A stretch of 64,000 nt of DNA from Alkaliphilus hydrothermalis (lineage in GTDB: Bacteria; Bacillota; Clostridia; Peptostreptococcales; Natronincolaceae). Shown here one piece after another: positions 1 to 8,927 of this stretch (position 1 is its first letter; each line of letters starts with the position of its first letter). A program made the position numbers and the translations under genes. The notes beneath the pieces are model-generated. The model made no database searches. It saw nothing but the letters and a program-made list of their open reading frames with translations, and was not told the DNA's origin. The stretch lies in assembly GCF_016908555.1 (NCBI RefSeq), contig NZ_JAFBEE010000016.1:1-64000 (forward strand), read 5' to 3'.

Positions 1-16
1 TAATTTCAGCAAACAT
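1..16 (-). CDS. 5' end of a gene running off the left edge
   Basis: On the minus strand an ATG at 16-14 begins a frame reading M-F-A-E-I before the window ends. It is preceded by GGAGTGGAAT, a good Shine-Dalgarno with normal spacing. Nothing can be said about its product. Confidence 0.35.
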
Positions 17-149
17 ATTCCACTCCTTCAATTTCATTCCCCCTATGATGAATTAACTATCTAATTCTATCAGAAGGAGTATTCTTATTGTACTACATTG
101 GAAATTATTCTCCGTTTTTGTTTGCCAAAATCTCTCCATTTTATTTTAC

Positions 150-497
150 CATTTACAGCCTCTTTACAGACAAGAATCCTACTTTAAGATGATGGGGGCA
201 AATCTTTCAAGACAAACCCTTTCAAACTGGATCATTGGCACAGCTAGCGAACTGGAGCCAGTCTACAAACTAATGAAAGAAGAACTTCTAAAAAGAGACT
301 ATATACAGGCTGACGAAACAGTCCTAAAGGTTCTAGATGATAAAGGTAAGGAGTCAAATAAGCAAAAATACATGTGGCTCTATAAGTCTCCCGATAAGGA
401 TAGCCCTATCGTCATTTATGATTATCAAAAGACAAGATCAGGGTCATGTCCTAAAGGGTTCTTAAGTGGGTTTTCAGGAAGTCTCCAAACTGATTAT
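150..497 (+). pseudogene. IS66-family transposase fragment
   Basis: The frame reads LYRQESYFKMMGANLSRQ, then a segment with QADET and YMWLYKSP and ends its family resemblance at GFSGSLQTD. These are the central blocks of the IS66 DDE transposase (LYRQE, LSRQT..NW, HADET, MWLY, YDY..TR, G.LQTD). The N-terminal DNA-binding part, the end of the catalytic domain and the C-terminus are missing. The resemblance begins upstream of the first ATG at 189, and after about 497 the frame continues into unrelated A/T-rich codons to a stop at 572. This is a relic, not an active element; no IS ends are recognisable. Confidence 0.85.
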
Positions 498-653
498 CCC
501 GATAAAATAAATATTCCGATTTTTAGCATATATTATATTAATAATCTAATATCCAATGGGTTAGTAGCATAATCTTAAAAAATATCGGCATTTCTTTGGT
601 ATGAATTGTTAATAATGATAATTATATTATTCATATCAAAGGAGGCTTTTTTT

Positions 654-1610
654 ATGAACAACAAAATCGAGGAGCTAGTTGGCTGTGTTCTACATGAATT
701 AGAGACACATGGACTTACTCAAGCCACCATCTATCAGTATAAACGAGGACTTTATCAACCCATTATTAAATTTTTCAATTCTACTAATTCTGGTAATTAC
801 TCTACTCAAACATTTGAAGCTTGTATGAAAAACTATGAAGATCAATATCTATCAGGAAAAATCAAGAGACATCATTACCTATCAATGAAGCGATCATTAG
901 AGTATATTCGAGATTATGCTTTATTAGGAAAGGTAGATTTCACAAGAAAAGTAGATACAAGAAAATACAAACCTAGTACGGAAGCAATAGCTGTTATTGA
1001 ATGTGCACTTGAAGCAACTGATTTGAAAGAAGGTTTTAAGTATAGCCTTCATGTCTGTATGCGTCATTTTTTCTGCTATATTGAATCACAAAGTATGAAG
1101 GTTGAAGATATTTCTGTGGCTACCATCAAGGGCTTCCTTGTAAGTGCACGAAATACTAACCCTGGTAGCATGGATTACATAATATATTCTTTAAAAGTGC
1201 TTATCTCATATCTTAATATATCTAGAATCACAAATATCAAAGTGGATCTAGGATATTTTGTTCCCAAATCCCCTCCACAGAAGATTATACCTGCTTTCAC
1301 AATGGAAGAAATAGATAAAGTCTTAAAATGTATTGATTGTTCTACTAGCTCTGGGAAAAGGGATAATGCAATAATTCTTTTAGCTTGTGCAACTGGACTC
1401 AGAGGAATAGATATCGTTAAACTAAAGCTAGAAAATATTAATTGGAAAGCTGGTGAGATTAGTATTTTCCAAAGTAAAACAGGGAACTTAATTAATATTA
1501 CTGTAAACGGCCAGATTCTTAATGCTATCTTAAAAGGGGCTTCACCTATCCAACGGTGGGGACATTACCAAAGGAAAAAAATGAAATTATCACTGATACA
1601 AAAGTGTTAG
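654..1610 (+). pseudogene. Tyrosine recombinase/integrase, C-terminally truncated
   Basis: The likely start is the ATG at 654, which has AAAGGAGG seven bases upstream. The N-terminal half (about residues 1-115) has the SAM-like core-binding fold pattern of phage/XerD-type integrases. The catalytic domain begins near residue 205 and contains the first catalytic arginine in ATGLRGIDIVKLK. The frame loses family resemblance soon after SKTGNLINITV, around 1,530-1,555, so the HxxR box, the second histidine and the nucleophilic tyrosine are all absent. From 1,556 the DNA encodes an ABC permease in another frame, so the gene was cut by a deletion or recombination. The product cannot be catalytic. 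Confidence 0.8.
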
Positions 1611-2260
1611 ACCTATTAGGAGTTCCCCATAAAGTAGGGGAGAAAATCCAATTGGAATATCAGATATTTGATGCTAAAGGTAAACAGCCTATCGAGACTA
1701 TTCAAGAGGAATTTGTCCTATCTGGCTTTTACCCAGTGGATCCATTGATGGGGGCTAGAATGGTCTTAACATCAGAGGAATATGCAGAAGGTCTAAATCT
1801 ACCAAAGGATAATATTAGCCTAAATGTGCAGTTTTCAAACTCCTTGAATATAGAAAAAAGACTCTATACAATTATTGTGGGATCAGGTTATAGCATATTT
1901 CCGCAAGACTCAGCCTATATAGATGTAGGAGTGAATTGGGCATACATGTCGGAGGAATTTAAGAATGCTGATCCCACCGTAGTTGTAGGTGGAATCGTCA
2001 TCCTCCTCATCATCATTTTAACGGGGTATCTCATCATCTATAATATTTTTCAAATATCAGTGTTGAAGGATATCCGATTCTATGGGTTGTTGAAGACAAT
2101 TGGAACAACCTCAAAGCAATTGAGGAGAATCATTGGGCGACAAGCTTTGATTCTATCCGCCATAGGGATTCCATTAGGATTGACGGTAGGTTATGTCGTT
2201 GGAAATCTGCTATTGCCTATTATAGTACAGCAACTGAATATGGATAACAGTATTAAAATA
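1556..2260 (+). pseudogene. ABC permease (FtsX/BceB-like), middle fragment
   Basis: From the junction with the recombinase the frame reads EIITDTKVLDLLGVPHKVG, then the extracytoplasmic part of an FtsX-type permease, then membrane helices near 1,980-2,060 and 2,140-2,230. The intervening VLKDIRFYGLLKTIGTTSKQ is the conserved first FtsX-domain loop. No RBS or native N-terminus is present. At about 2,250-2,260 the resemblance stops and continues in another frame with a later part of the same kind of protein. I infer one permease gene that lost its 5' end and an internal block of perhaps 100 codons. Confidence 0.75.
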
Positions 2261-3342
2261 ACTTTAATATTGCATCTATGGAATATTATAAATCTCGTTT
2301 CCGTGGTGAAAATGACAGCCTTTCAGAGAATGTTATAGACTTAATCGAAAAAATTGAAGGATTTAAAAAAGGTGGTAGAATTTATTACAATGTTAAAGAT
2401 GGAGTCTGGGTTAAAGATGAAAAAATTGTGGAACTTGAAGGAAGGGCTCCTGTTCAACTCTTTGGACTAGATGAATTTTTAATTGAAAAACAAGAAGTGG
2501 TAAAGGGAAAACTAGACATAAAAAAATTTATGTCGGGAAATTATATTCTATTAGGAGTAAACGGAGAAGAACCAGAGAATTTAAAAAATCTAAAATATGA
2601 TGTGGGGGACAAAATCATTCTTACTAATGATGGGAAGGAACAGGAGTGTGAAGTAATGGCATTAATCAATTATGGCTATAAAAACACTTCAAGAAGCTAT
2701 TTTTCAATCCAATTGAAGAATGGTGAGATGCTTAGGGCTCAATTGGTTTATCTCCCCTCAAATACCTACAAAAATGTAGTAAGTAATGCATCTGTGATGG
2801 TCTATCAGTTTGATGTAGAGTCTGATTATATAGGAAATTTTGAAGCGTTTTTAAAGAAATTAACTGAAGACCCAAAGTCAGACCTAGACTACGAATCAAG
2901 AGATAAGTTAGTGAAGGAAAATGAAGGGATGAAGAATATGTTCCTCATCGTAGGGGGCGTTTTGAGTTTAATTGTAGGACTCGTTGGGATTATGAACTTT
3001 ATAAACTCCATGATCACCAGTATCATGACAAGGAAGAAGGAGTTTGCTCTACTTCAAAGCATTGGTATGACCAATAGACAGTTGAATGCCCTATTAACAA
3101 AGGAAGGATTGATTTATGCGCTACTAACAATTGCCATCACCAGTATGTTTAGTGTACTAATATCAGTCACGATTTTAAAGGGATTTGAAAAGGGAATGCC
3201 CTTTTATACCTATAGCTTCACCATACTACCCCTTGCCATTGCATTGCCCATCATCATGGTATTAGGATATATCGTACCACTGGGGATTAAAAAAGTGATG
3301 GTAAAGGAAAGTATTGTTGAAAGAATTAGAGCTGAAAGCTAA
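2260..3342 (+). pseudogene. ABC permease (FtsX/BceB-like), C-terminal half
   Basis: The frame open from 2,257 reads NNFNIASMEYYKSRFRG, then a second extracytoplasmic domain, then a complete C-terminal FtsX domain: a helix near 2,940-3,000, the loop KKEFALLQSIGMTNRQL, and two more helices before the stop at 3,342. The ATG at 2,278 has no Shine-Dalgarno, so this half is probably not translated alone. It continues the preceding fragment after a frame-changing deletion. No partner ATPase adjoins it; an ATPase fragment of the matching family lies far away at 29,781-30,056. Confidence 0.75.
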
Positions 3343-3390
3343 AAAACTAACTCCTTAGTCTAAAATTAAAAGGTGCATATAAATAATCTA

Positions 3391-3443
3391 AATATCCCAA
3401 AATATCCCAAAATATCTAGGCATCTACTTTAGTGTAGGTGCCT
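3391..3443 (+). terminator. Short tandem repeat and terminator-like hairpin after the permease relic
   Basis: Two copies of AATATCCCAA (from 3,391) precede a hairpin with arms AGGCATCTAC (3,418-3,427) and GTAGGTGCCT (3,434-3,443). There is no good U-tract, so termination would be weak. Confidence 0.4.
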
Positions 3444-3594
3444 TAGCTTGTTAATAAGGCATAACTAATGAAGGTTTTTATGTTGAAAGTTGTATTTCCC
3501 CCAACATAAGGTTATAATATGAATAGTCAAAATGAGTATATCAACTTAACGGCTATTGAAAGCAAATAAAAATACATAAATATGGAGGCTCCCT

Positions 3595-3984
3595 ATGATC
3601 ACAGCTTATTTAGTAGGAATTTCAACCCATTATGAAGGTGAAGATATAGAAATACGATATCGAATATATGAGAATGATGAATTAGTCGTAGAAAAATCAC
3701 GTCTAGAGGAATATGTAAAACCAGCAATCGTAAATCACACTGCCTTGATGATTCTTTTTAGGGAATTTGACAAGAAAAAAGAGGAACAAATCATCGTTTA
3801 TATGAATGACCCAGCCATTAATGACCAAATAAGAGGTGTAACTCAAACAAAGAATAGAGATGTTCTAAAGGCTTCAAGAATCACTAGGGAAGCCCTAAAT
3901 AAATCTAGTAATTCCATTATGATTAAGGATGTCAGTAAAGACAAGGAAGCATTAGAAAGATGGAATCAGGAAATTGAGTTTTAA
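3595..3984 (+). CDS. Hypothetical protein, 129 aa
   Basis: The start ATG has GGAGGCTCCCT upstream. The product is acidic and soluble, with no signal peptide or membrane segment. The beta-rich N-terminus (AYLVGISTHYEGEDIEIRYR) followed by a helix and a strand (IIVYMNDPAIN) resembles an RNase H-like fold, but I see no clear catalytic acidic set, so this is a guess. The C-terminal third is helical and charged. The next gene follows 72 bp downstream on the same strand and may be co-transcribed. Function unknown. Confidence 0.7.
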   Translation: MITAYLVGISTHYEGEDIEIRYRIYENDELVVEKSRLEEYVKPAIVNHTALMILFREFDKKKEEQIIVYMNDPAINDQIRGVTQTKNRDVLKASRITREALNKSSNSIMIKDVSKDKEALERWNQEIEF

Positions 3985-4056
3985 ACGATCTAATTGATAG
4001 TGTATTCAGTGAATTTAGTAGGAAAATCAATACGTTTAGGAAGGAAGCAGTAAACT

Positions 4057-4467
4057 ATGAGAAATACAATATCGTCAAAAAATCTAGAGGCTTGTTTGCA
4101 ATATACATATGTGGATAAAATCACTGCATCGGAGTATGCATCTTTTATCAGATTTTTAATAAAGACAATGAAAAAGGAAATGCCAATAGAGATTTTAAAC
4201 AATCTGAATGATACAATCATTAAAGGAATGATAAAGGATTTTTCCATTGAATACAAAGAAAATGCTGAAGGGGAAGAGGATCACTTTACAATTAACCTTG
4301 TTGAAGAAGGAGAAGAGAAAAAGGTCATGATGCTGAATATAGGTAAAGAAAAAGTAGGTAAGGATAATAAAAATAGTGCAAAGACCTTCTATAGATTTTA
4401 TCTTTACCCAGAAAGCAATGAAGAAGGATATCGAGTTACCTTCAATAGAAGGGTTACAAAAAAATAA
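4057..4467 (+). CDS. Hypothetical protein, 136 aa
   Basis: The start follows AGGAAGGAAGCAG. The N-terminal half is helical (EYASFIRFLIKTMKKEMPIE) and the C-terminal half is beta-rich (DHFTINLVEEGEEKKVMMLN, then FYRFYLYPESNEEGYRV). There is no signal peptide or transmembrane helix. It is in the same direction as the 129-residue gene upstream and is followed by a hairpin terminator, so the two probably form a small transcription unit. I do not recognise the family. Confidence 0.65.
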   Translation: MRNTISSKNLEACLQYTYVDKITASEYASFIRFLIKTMKKEMPIEILNNLNDTIIKGMIKDFSIEYKENAEGEEDHFTINLVEEGEEKKVMMLNIGKEKVGKDNKNSAKTFYRFYLYPESNEEGYRVTFNRRVTKK

Positions 4468-4480
4468 GATACTGTTCCAT

Positions 4481-4509
4481 GCCACCTAATCTAGACTTAG
4501 GTGGCATTT
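4481..4509 (+). terminator. Rho-independent terminator
   Basis: Perfect 9-bp stem GCCACCTAA (4,481-4,489) and TTAGGTGGC (4,497-4,505), a 7-nt loop, then ATTTTA. It ends the two-gene hypothetical unit. Confidence 0.7.
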
Positions 4510-4641
4510 TATGTATAAATGATCACCTACATAGATCAAGATATAAGGCACCAAAACTCCATCTAATCACTTCAAGTATCATCAAAATTTAGGATAAAGT
4601 ATAACTATTATAAAAGTATAGGGTGGAAGACTAAAGTACTC

Positions 4642-4673
4642 ACAATATTTTCCACGTGAATATTGTATATAAT
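4642..4673 (+). promoter_or_regulatory. Inverted repeat overlapping a candidate pruA promoter
   Basis: ACAATATT (4,642-4,649) and AATATTGT (4,659-4,666) form an 8-bp inverted repeat with a 9-nt spacer. A TATAAT hexamer follows at 4,668-4,673, so a protein bound here would overlap the promoter. The rest of the 363-nt gap before pruA shows nothing I recognise. Confidence 0.35.
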
Positions 4674-4830
4674 CCTAATAAATGGGTTGATGTTATCCAA
4701 ATAAAATTATATAATGTGTATATGTCTAAAAATAAAAAAAATTCAGACTTTATAACAAAGGAATAGTTGGTAGATTTTCATTAAACTACTAGGATGCATG
4801 TAGAAGTTTATTAATAAAGGAGGATTTTTT

Positions 4831-6468
4831 ATGTCTAATGCTTATTTTAAAGTGAAGAAACCCCAGAACGAACCTATACTTTTCTACGAAATCGGTAGCC
4901 CAGAAAGAACTGCCTTAAAGGGTAAACTTAAAGAATTAAAAGAGAAATCCATTGAAATCCCTGTAATTATTGGGGGAGAAGAAATCTATACAGGCAACAC
5001 TGGAGAATGTGTTATTCCCCATAATAAGGAGCACAAGCTTGCTACCTACCATATGGCTGGGGAGGAAGAGGTTCAAAAAGCAATCGAGGCAGCAGCAAAG
5101 GCTAAAAAAGAGTGGGCTGAAATGCCTTGGCAACATCGAGCATCAATATTTTTAAAGGCTGCAGAGTTGTTGGCAGGCCCTTGGAGGGCTACATTAAATG
5201 CCGCAACTATGCTGGGGCAAAGCAAGACCGTCTATCAAGCTGAGATAGATTCAGCCTGTGAATTAATTGATTTCTTAAGATTTAATACATATTTCATGAC
5301 GGAGATTTATAATGACCAACCAATCTCTACAAATGAAAGCTGGAATAGATTAGAATATAGACCTTTAGAAGGGTTTGTATTTGCTGTTACACCTTTTAAT
5401 TTCACTGCCATTGGAGGAAATCTACCCATAGCCCCTGCACTAATGGGGAATACTGTAGTCTGGAAGCCATCAGGGACAGCTGTATATTCAAATTATTTTG
5501 TGATGAAGCTTTTAAAGGAAGCAGGATTACCAGATGGTGTCATTAACTTCATACCAGGTTCAGGAAGTATGATCGGTAATGAAGTCTTTAAAAATGAAGA
5601 CTTTGCTGGGGTACATTTTACAGGTTCAACGGCAGTATTTAATACTATGTGGAAAACCATTGGAGAGAATATTGATCGATATAAAACATATCCAAAAATT
5701 GTAGGGGAAACAGGAGGAAAAGACTTTATATTTGCCCATAAAAATGTAAAGATCAATCAATTGGCAACAGCTATGATTAGAGGTGCCTTTGAATATCAGG
5801 GACAAAAATGTTCCGCTGCTTCAAGGGTATACATACCTAAGTCAATCTGGTCCGATTTAAAGGATAAACTTATTCAAGAAGTTGCCACCATCAAAATGGG
5901 AAATGCTGAGGATTTCGATAGCTTTATGGCAGCTGTGATTGATCAGAAAGCATTTGATCGAGTTAAAGGATATATCGAATACGCAAAAGACGCCGATGAT
6001 GCAGATATTATTGCAGGTGGAGGTTGCGATGACAGCGTAGGTTACTTTGTTGAACCAACCATTATTCTAACAACTAATCCTCATTTCAAGACGATTAAAG
6101 AGGAAATATTTGGTCCTGTTCTTACCGTTTATCTATATGATGACGAGGATTTTGAAGAGGCTTTAAAAATATGTAATGAATCAACTCCTTATGGCTTAAC
6201 TGGTTCCATCTTCTCTCAAGATAGAAGTGTCTTAATTAAAATGGAAAAAGCACTAGGTCAAGCAGCAGGGAACTTCTACATTAACGATAAGCCTACAGGA
6301 GCAGTAGTAGGGCAACAACCTTTTGGAGGGGCTAGAGCCTCCGGAACAAATGATAAAGCTGGAAGTAAGCTAAATCTACTTCGCTGGACTAGTCCAAGGG
6401 TAATCAAGGAAACCTTCTGTGCTCCAGAGGATTATCGATATTCCTTTAAGGAAGAAACATGTGACTAG
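4831..6468 (+). CDS. pruA: L-glutamate gamma-semialdehyde dehydrogenase (P5C dehydrogenase)
   Basis: NAD-dependent oxidation of glutamate semialdehyde (open form of pyrroline-5-carboxylate) to glutamate, the last step of proline/arginine breakdown. The 545-residue length and sequence fit the ALDH4 type (human ALDH4A1, PutA C-terminal domain) rather than the shorter RocA type. Visible landmarks are the cofactor-binding TPFNFTAIGGNLP block, the general base Glu293 in GETGGKDF, and the nucleophile Cys327 in GQKCSAASR. The C-terminal QQPFGGARASGTNDKAG block is conserved. The start is fixed by AAAGGAGGATTTTTT before ATG. No proline dehydrogenase lies beside it, so the substrate must come from elsewhere. 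Cytosolic. Confidence 0.93.
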   Translation: MSNAYFKVKKPQNEPILFYEIGSPERTALKGKLKELKEKSIEIPVIIGGEEIYTGNTGECVIPHNKEHKLATYHMAGEEEVQKAIEAAAKAKKEWAEMPWQHRASIFLKAAELLAGPWRATLNAATMLGQSKTVYQAEIDSACELIDFLRFNTYFMTEIYNDQPISTNESWNRLEYRPLEGFVFAVTPFNFTAIGGNLPIAPALMGNTVVWKPSGTAVYSNYFVMKLLKEAGLPDGVINFIPGSGSMIGNEVFKNEDFAGVHFTGSTAVFNTMWKTIGENIDRYKTYPKIVGETGGKDFIFAHKNVKINQLATAMIRGAFEYQGQKCSAASRVYIPKSIWSDLKDKLIQEVATIKMGNAEDFDSFMAAVIDQKAFDRVKGYIEYAKDADDADIIAGGGCDDSVGYFVEPTIILTTNPHFKTIKEEIFGPVLTVYLYDDEDFEEALKICNESTPYGLTGSIFSQDRSVLIKMEKALGQAAGNFYINDKPTGAVVGQQPFGGARASGTNDKAGSKLNLLRWTSPRVIKETFCAPEDYRYSFKEETCD

Positions 6469-6621
6469 TGTATTTTTGTTGAAGAAAACAAAAAAATAAC
6501 CTCAAGTAGAGTAAATAGTCAGAAAAAATGTATTGCCAAGCCTTGGTGGATAATGAAATAAGTCCAGCTAAGAATTGTCAATAACTAATTTAAAAATATT
6601 TGATATTTCAGTGAAACTAAA

Positions 6622-6646
6622 AAAAGGCATGATTAATAAGCCTTTT
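6622..6646. terminator. Small hairpin between convergent genes
   Basis: AAAAGGC (6,622-6,628) pairs with GCCTTTT (6,640-6,646). It lies between pruA and the convergent IS110 relic and could terminate either strand. Confidence 0.4.
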
Positions 6647-6688
6647 AAAAGGTTTTCAAAAAACAGAAATTTCAAATATGGAATTAGG

Positions 6689-7333
6689 CTAAGCAGCGAT
6701 TAAAGCCATGATGTGAATGACCCTTCGTGCAATCTTGGAACCGCGTTTTGACATACTTACATTGGTGCCATTGAATTTACCAGATTGCTTTACTGCAGGA
6801 TCTAAGCCAAAGTAGGCAAAAAGCTGTTTAGGTGAACGAAAAGCAGAGAAATCTCCAATTTCACCCATAAGGCTTACAGCAGAAAGAAAACCAGCACCCT
6901 TAAAGGATTCAATAAGGTGTATCTGTTTTACAAAGTTAGTATCCTTCAAATCAGGTTTTAAAACGATTAAAGCAGCTTTTTTTGAATCATATCTGTCATT
7001 ATGCACTTTTCTAATGTTAATGTTTGTGCTATTCTTAGTGATGATAGGATTAATCACGGATACATGAAATCCTTTATCACGAAAATAGCAGAAGAGTGGG
7101 TAATGATAAATTCCCGTGGATTGGAGGAAAACGCGACTTTCCAAAGAATACAGCTCTTCTGTTTCTTTTATTTTTGAAACAGCCATAGCAAGGAAATTTA
7201 AATCAGAATGTAGAATTTTAAAAGGTTTTCCTACAAATGTTTGGTTAGGTAGAGCAATAGACATCCAGCTAAAATCTGCACCGACATCAATACCAACCGA
7301 AATAAATAAATCATATTTAATAATATTTGACAT
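6689..7333 (-). pseudogene. IS110-family transposase, internally deleted
   Basis: The RuvC-like DEDD domain begins with GIDVGADFSWMSIA and includes NDRYDSKKAA; the Transposase_20 domain includes FKGAGFLSAVSLMGEIGD, AYFGLDPAVKQSGKF and SMSKRGSKIARR. The start is ATG at 7,333 with AAGGAG upstream, giving about 214 residues where family members have roughly 400. Three lesions are visible. The catalytic Glu of the usual ESTG motif is Gln (LQSTGIYH). A block of about 100-130 residues between the two domains is missing after ALIVLKPDLKD. The C-terminus ends at a TAG just after IMALIAA. The enzyme should be inactive. Both domain types and the upstream structured end place it in IS110. Confidence 0.85.
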
Positions 7334-7339
7334 GAGCGA

Positions 7340-7645
7340 CAGCTCCTTTCTGATAGGAATCCATTTCCAAACAATGAGTACACATCCTAGCATGTGATAC
7401 GGGTATAGCCTGAGGCTGCCAACCAGCCTAAACATAAAACCTCATTGAATGGACTAATTGACTTTTTTATAGGTATAGGTCAGTTGAAACCGACTCCCCA
7501 AGGAGATAAACATTATTTATCCTATCCTTGAGGATTATACATTATGAAAAGCCTGGAGTCTACCGGGAACCGTCAGACATGTTAAATATAAAAGTAACAT
7601 CTGATGAAGGAAGAACTCCTTCTTCTGTTACTACATAATGTAATG
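7340..7645 (-). ncRNA. Candidate IS110 bridge-RNA region (structured non-coding end)
   Basis: Upstream of the transposase on its own strand lies a hairpin-rich stretch with no ORF. TACATTATG (7,538-7,546) pairs with CATAATGTA (7,634-7,642). Inside that, AGTAACA/TGTTACT (7,593-7,599 with 7,626-7,632) encloses GAAGGA/TCCTTC (7,606-7,611 with 7,617-7,622), and GTCTAC-CGG-GAA-CCG-TCAGAC forms a hairpin near 7,558-7,578. AGGCTG/CAGCCT (7,413-7,418 with 7,424-7,429) lies nearer the start codon. IS110-group elements encode a bridge RNA in just this position (established knowledge); that this is one is inference. Confidence 0.45.
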
Positions 7646-7840
7646 CTTTTTATAGAAATGTATTAACTGCATAGTCATTCTTGACTATGACATTATTATA
7701 CTAGGAGATAAGTTAGTGTGATGTTACCCCATACGAGGCATGTTGAAGCCGTAACACTACTTACGAAGTAAGTAGATGTACGTCTCATGTCAGGAATGAC
7801 CAAGAGTACTAGGGAAGCGAAGTACGATTGAGATCATTCT

Positions 7841-8089
7841 ATGTGGGTATCTGAGGCGGTTGATCGTTCTTGGGAAACAACTCCTAATGTATATTGGAAC
7901 ACAAACTTTACTACTTCAGCTAGTGATGCCAGTAGTCAATATACATCAGAAGCAGCAGCTTCTGTAATAGTAACAAAGGGGCATAGAATAAAAGCTATAT
8001 CAAAGTATGATACAACTTACTATAAACCGACAGGGTCTTACCAAACTAAATCTAGCTTAGCAGGAGTAATTATATATCCACAATTTTAA
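7841..8089 (+). pseudogene. C-terminal fragment of an unknown, probably exported protein
   Basis: The 82-residue frame starts abruptly next to the IS110 end, with a stop at 7,829 and no Shine-Dalgarno before the ATG. The composition is rich in Ser, Thr, Ala, Tyr and Trp (NTNFTTSASDASSQYTSEAA, then GHRIKAISKYDTTYYKPTG), typical of Gram-positive extracellular beta-rich domains. I infer that it is the tail of a secreted protein whose 5' part was lost. Family not recognised. Confidence 0.45.
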
Positions 8090-8147
8090 TTGAAAAGGTT
8101 ATTGTATAAGTAATCGTAAGGATAATTTTATGAAAGAAGGAGTTGCC

Positions 8148-8573
8148 GTGATTAATAAAGATAAGTATAAATCTTTCCGAAAAATAATGCTTAAGGTTTT
8201 CTTCCTGATACTAATTTTTAACCTTATGATTACAACTTTTGTAGGATGTAGCCATAAGCAAGTACCACCTGAAGGTATTAGAAAAGAATTGTATACTTAC
8301 GTAGTAGAAAATATTACAGAAGTAGATGGGATATATAAAAGTTCTAGCCTTACTGTAACTGATTTAAGTGTTAGATTTATAGATAACCTTCCTAAGTATA
8401 TAAATGTAACTAACAAAGAAATGGGTCTTTTAGGAGAAATTCAGCTTATGATTGGTCATTATTTAGATTATGAAGAGGCAAGGGATAGAGGCTCAAAAGA
8501 TGAAGCTATGAAACATTTAAAACAGTTTGAAGATCAATTAGAAAAAATAAAGCTGTATTTAAAGATTAAGTAG
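8148..8573 (+). CDS. Small lipoprotein, function unknown
   Basis: I choose GTG at 8,148, because GAAGGAG ends 5 nt before it; the ATG at 8,130 lies upstream of that Shine-Dalgarno. The 141-residue product has a basic start (INKDKYKSFRKIML), a hydrophobic segment and the lipobox FVGC, so it should be lipid-anchored on the outer face of the membrane. The mature part is mostly helical, with a charged C-terminal helix (EEARDRGSKDEAMKHLKQFE). It follows the severed exported fragment by about 60 bp, so the two may once have been one operon. Confidence 0.65.
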   Translation: MINKDKYKSFRKIMLKVFFLILIFNLMITTFVGCSHKQVPPEGIRKELYTYVVENITEVDGIYKSSSLTVTDLSVRFIDNLPKYINVTNKEMGLLGEIQLMIGHYLDYEEARDRGSKDEAMKHLKQFEDQLEKIKLYLKIK

Positions 8574-8675
8574 AGTTGCATCAAAAGGTAGTAGATAAAA
8601 TATTACTCAAAGGTCTAACTCAGCATATGTGAACTCCCCCCTTCACAAGTAGACAGTGGAAATAGAAAAACTCAA

Positions 8676-8845
8676 TTAAGCGACTAGACCCCGATATTCC
8701 ATTTGGCTCTGGTCGTTTAGTTTTTTTGCTTTTTTTGGTTCGAACTCTCTAATGATTTCTGGTACTGTTGGTGGATATAGGGTATTTGGTATGGACATCA
8801 CCTGTAGAGGTATTTTTTTATTTTGCTGTAGACTTGTAAATACAA
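8676..8845 (-). pseudogene. Unidentified coding remnant within a 354-nt gap
   Basis: On the minus strand a frame without a start codon runs about 55 codons to TAA at 8,678-8,676 and includes VMSIPNTLYPPTVPEIIREF followed by EPKKAKKLNDQSQ. Its composition looks coding, and the region also contains imperfect inverted repeats around 8,682-8,720. I cannot name the family; a transposase tail is possible. The rest of 8,574-8,927 shows nothing else. Confidence 0.25.
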
Positions 8846-8927
8846 TGAAGAATTGTTAAAATATTGAATGAAGCTTTATGAAGCGTAAACCAATTACAGA
8901 AGACTTAATGGTTAAATTATTAAGGGA

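Larger units (their letters stand above)
6689..7830 (-). mobile_element. IS110-family insertion sequence relic
   Basis: Defective transposase plus its long structured upstream end. Further hairpins continue to about 7,830: CATAGTCA/TGACTATG (7,670-7,677 with 7,682-7,689) and CTACTTAC/GTAAGTAG (7,757-7,764 with 7,768-7,775). The exact ends cannot be set, because IS110 elements lack terminal inverted repeats. The truncated ORF that begins just beyond 7,830 suggests that side is an insertion or deletion boundary. Confidence 0.5.

Noticed and set aside
7500..7640. On the plus strand, TCTACCGGGAACCGT resembles the core of a purine riboswitch.
   Set aside because: The P2/L2 part (GATATGG) and the flanking P1 do not fit, no purine gene follows, and the segment is better explained as the IS110 structured end read on the other strand.
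7841..8573. The severed exported fragment and lipoprotein as a bacteriocin locus.
   Set aside because: No processing protease, immunity gene or leader motif is visible; composition alone is not enough.
8730..8760. TGGTTCGAACTC as a possible tRNA T-arm.
   Set aside because: No acceptor, D-arm or anticodon arm can be built around it.
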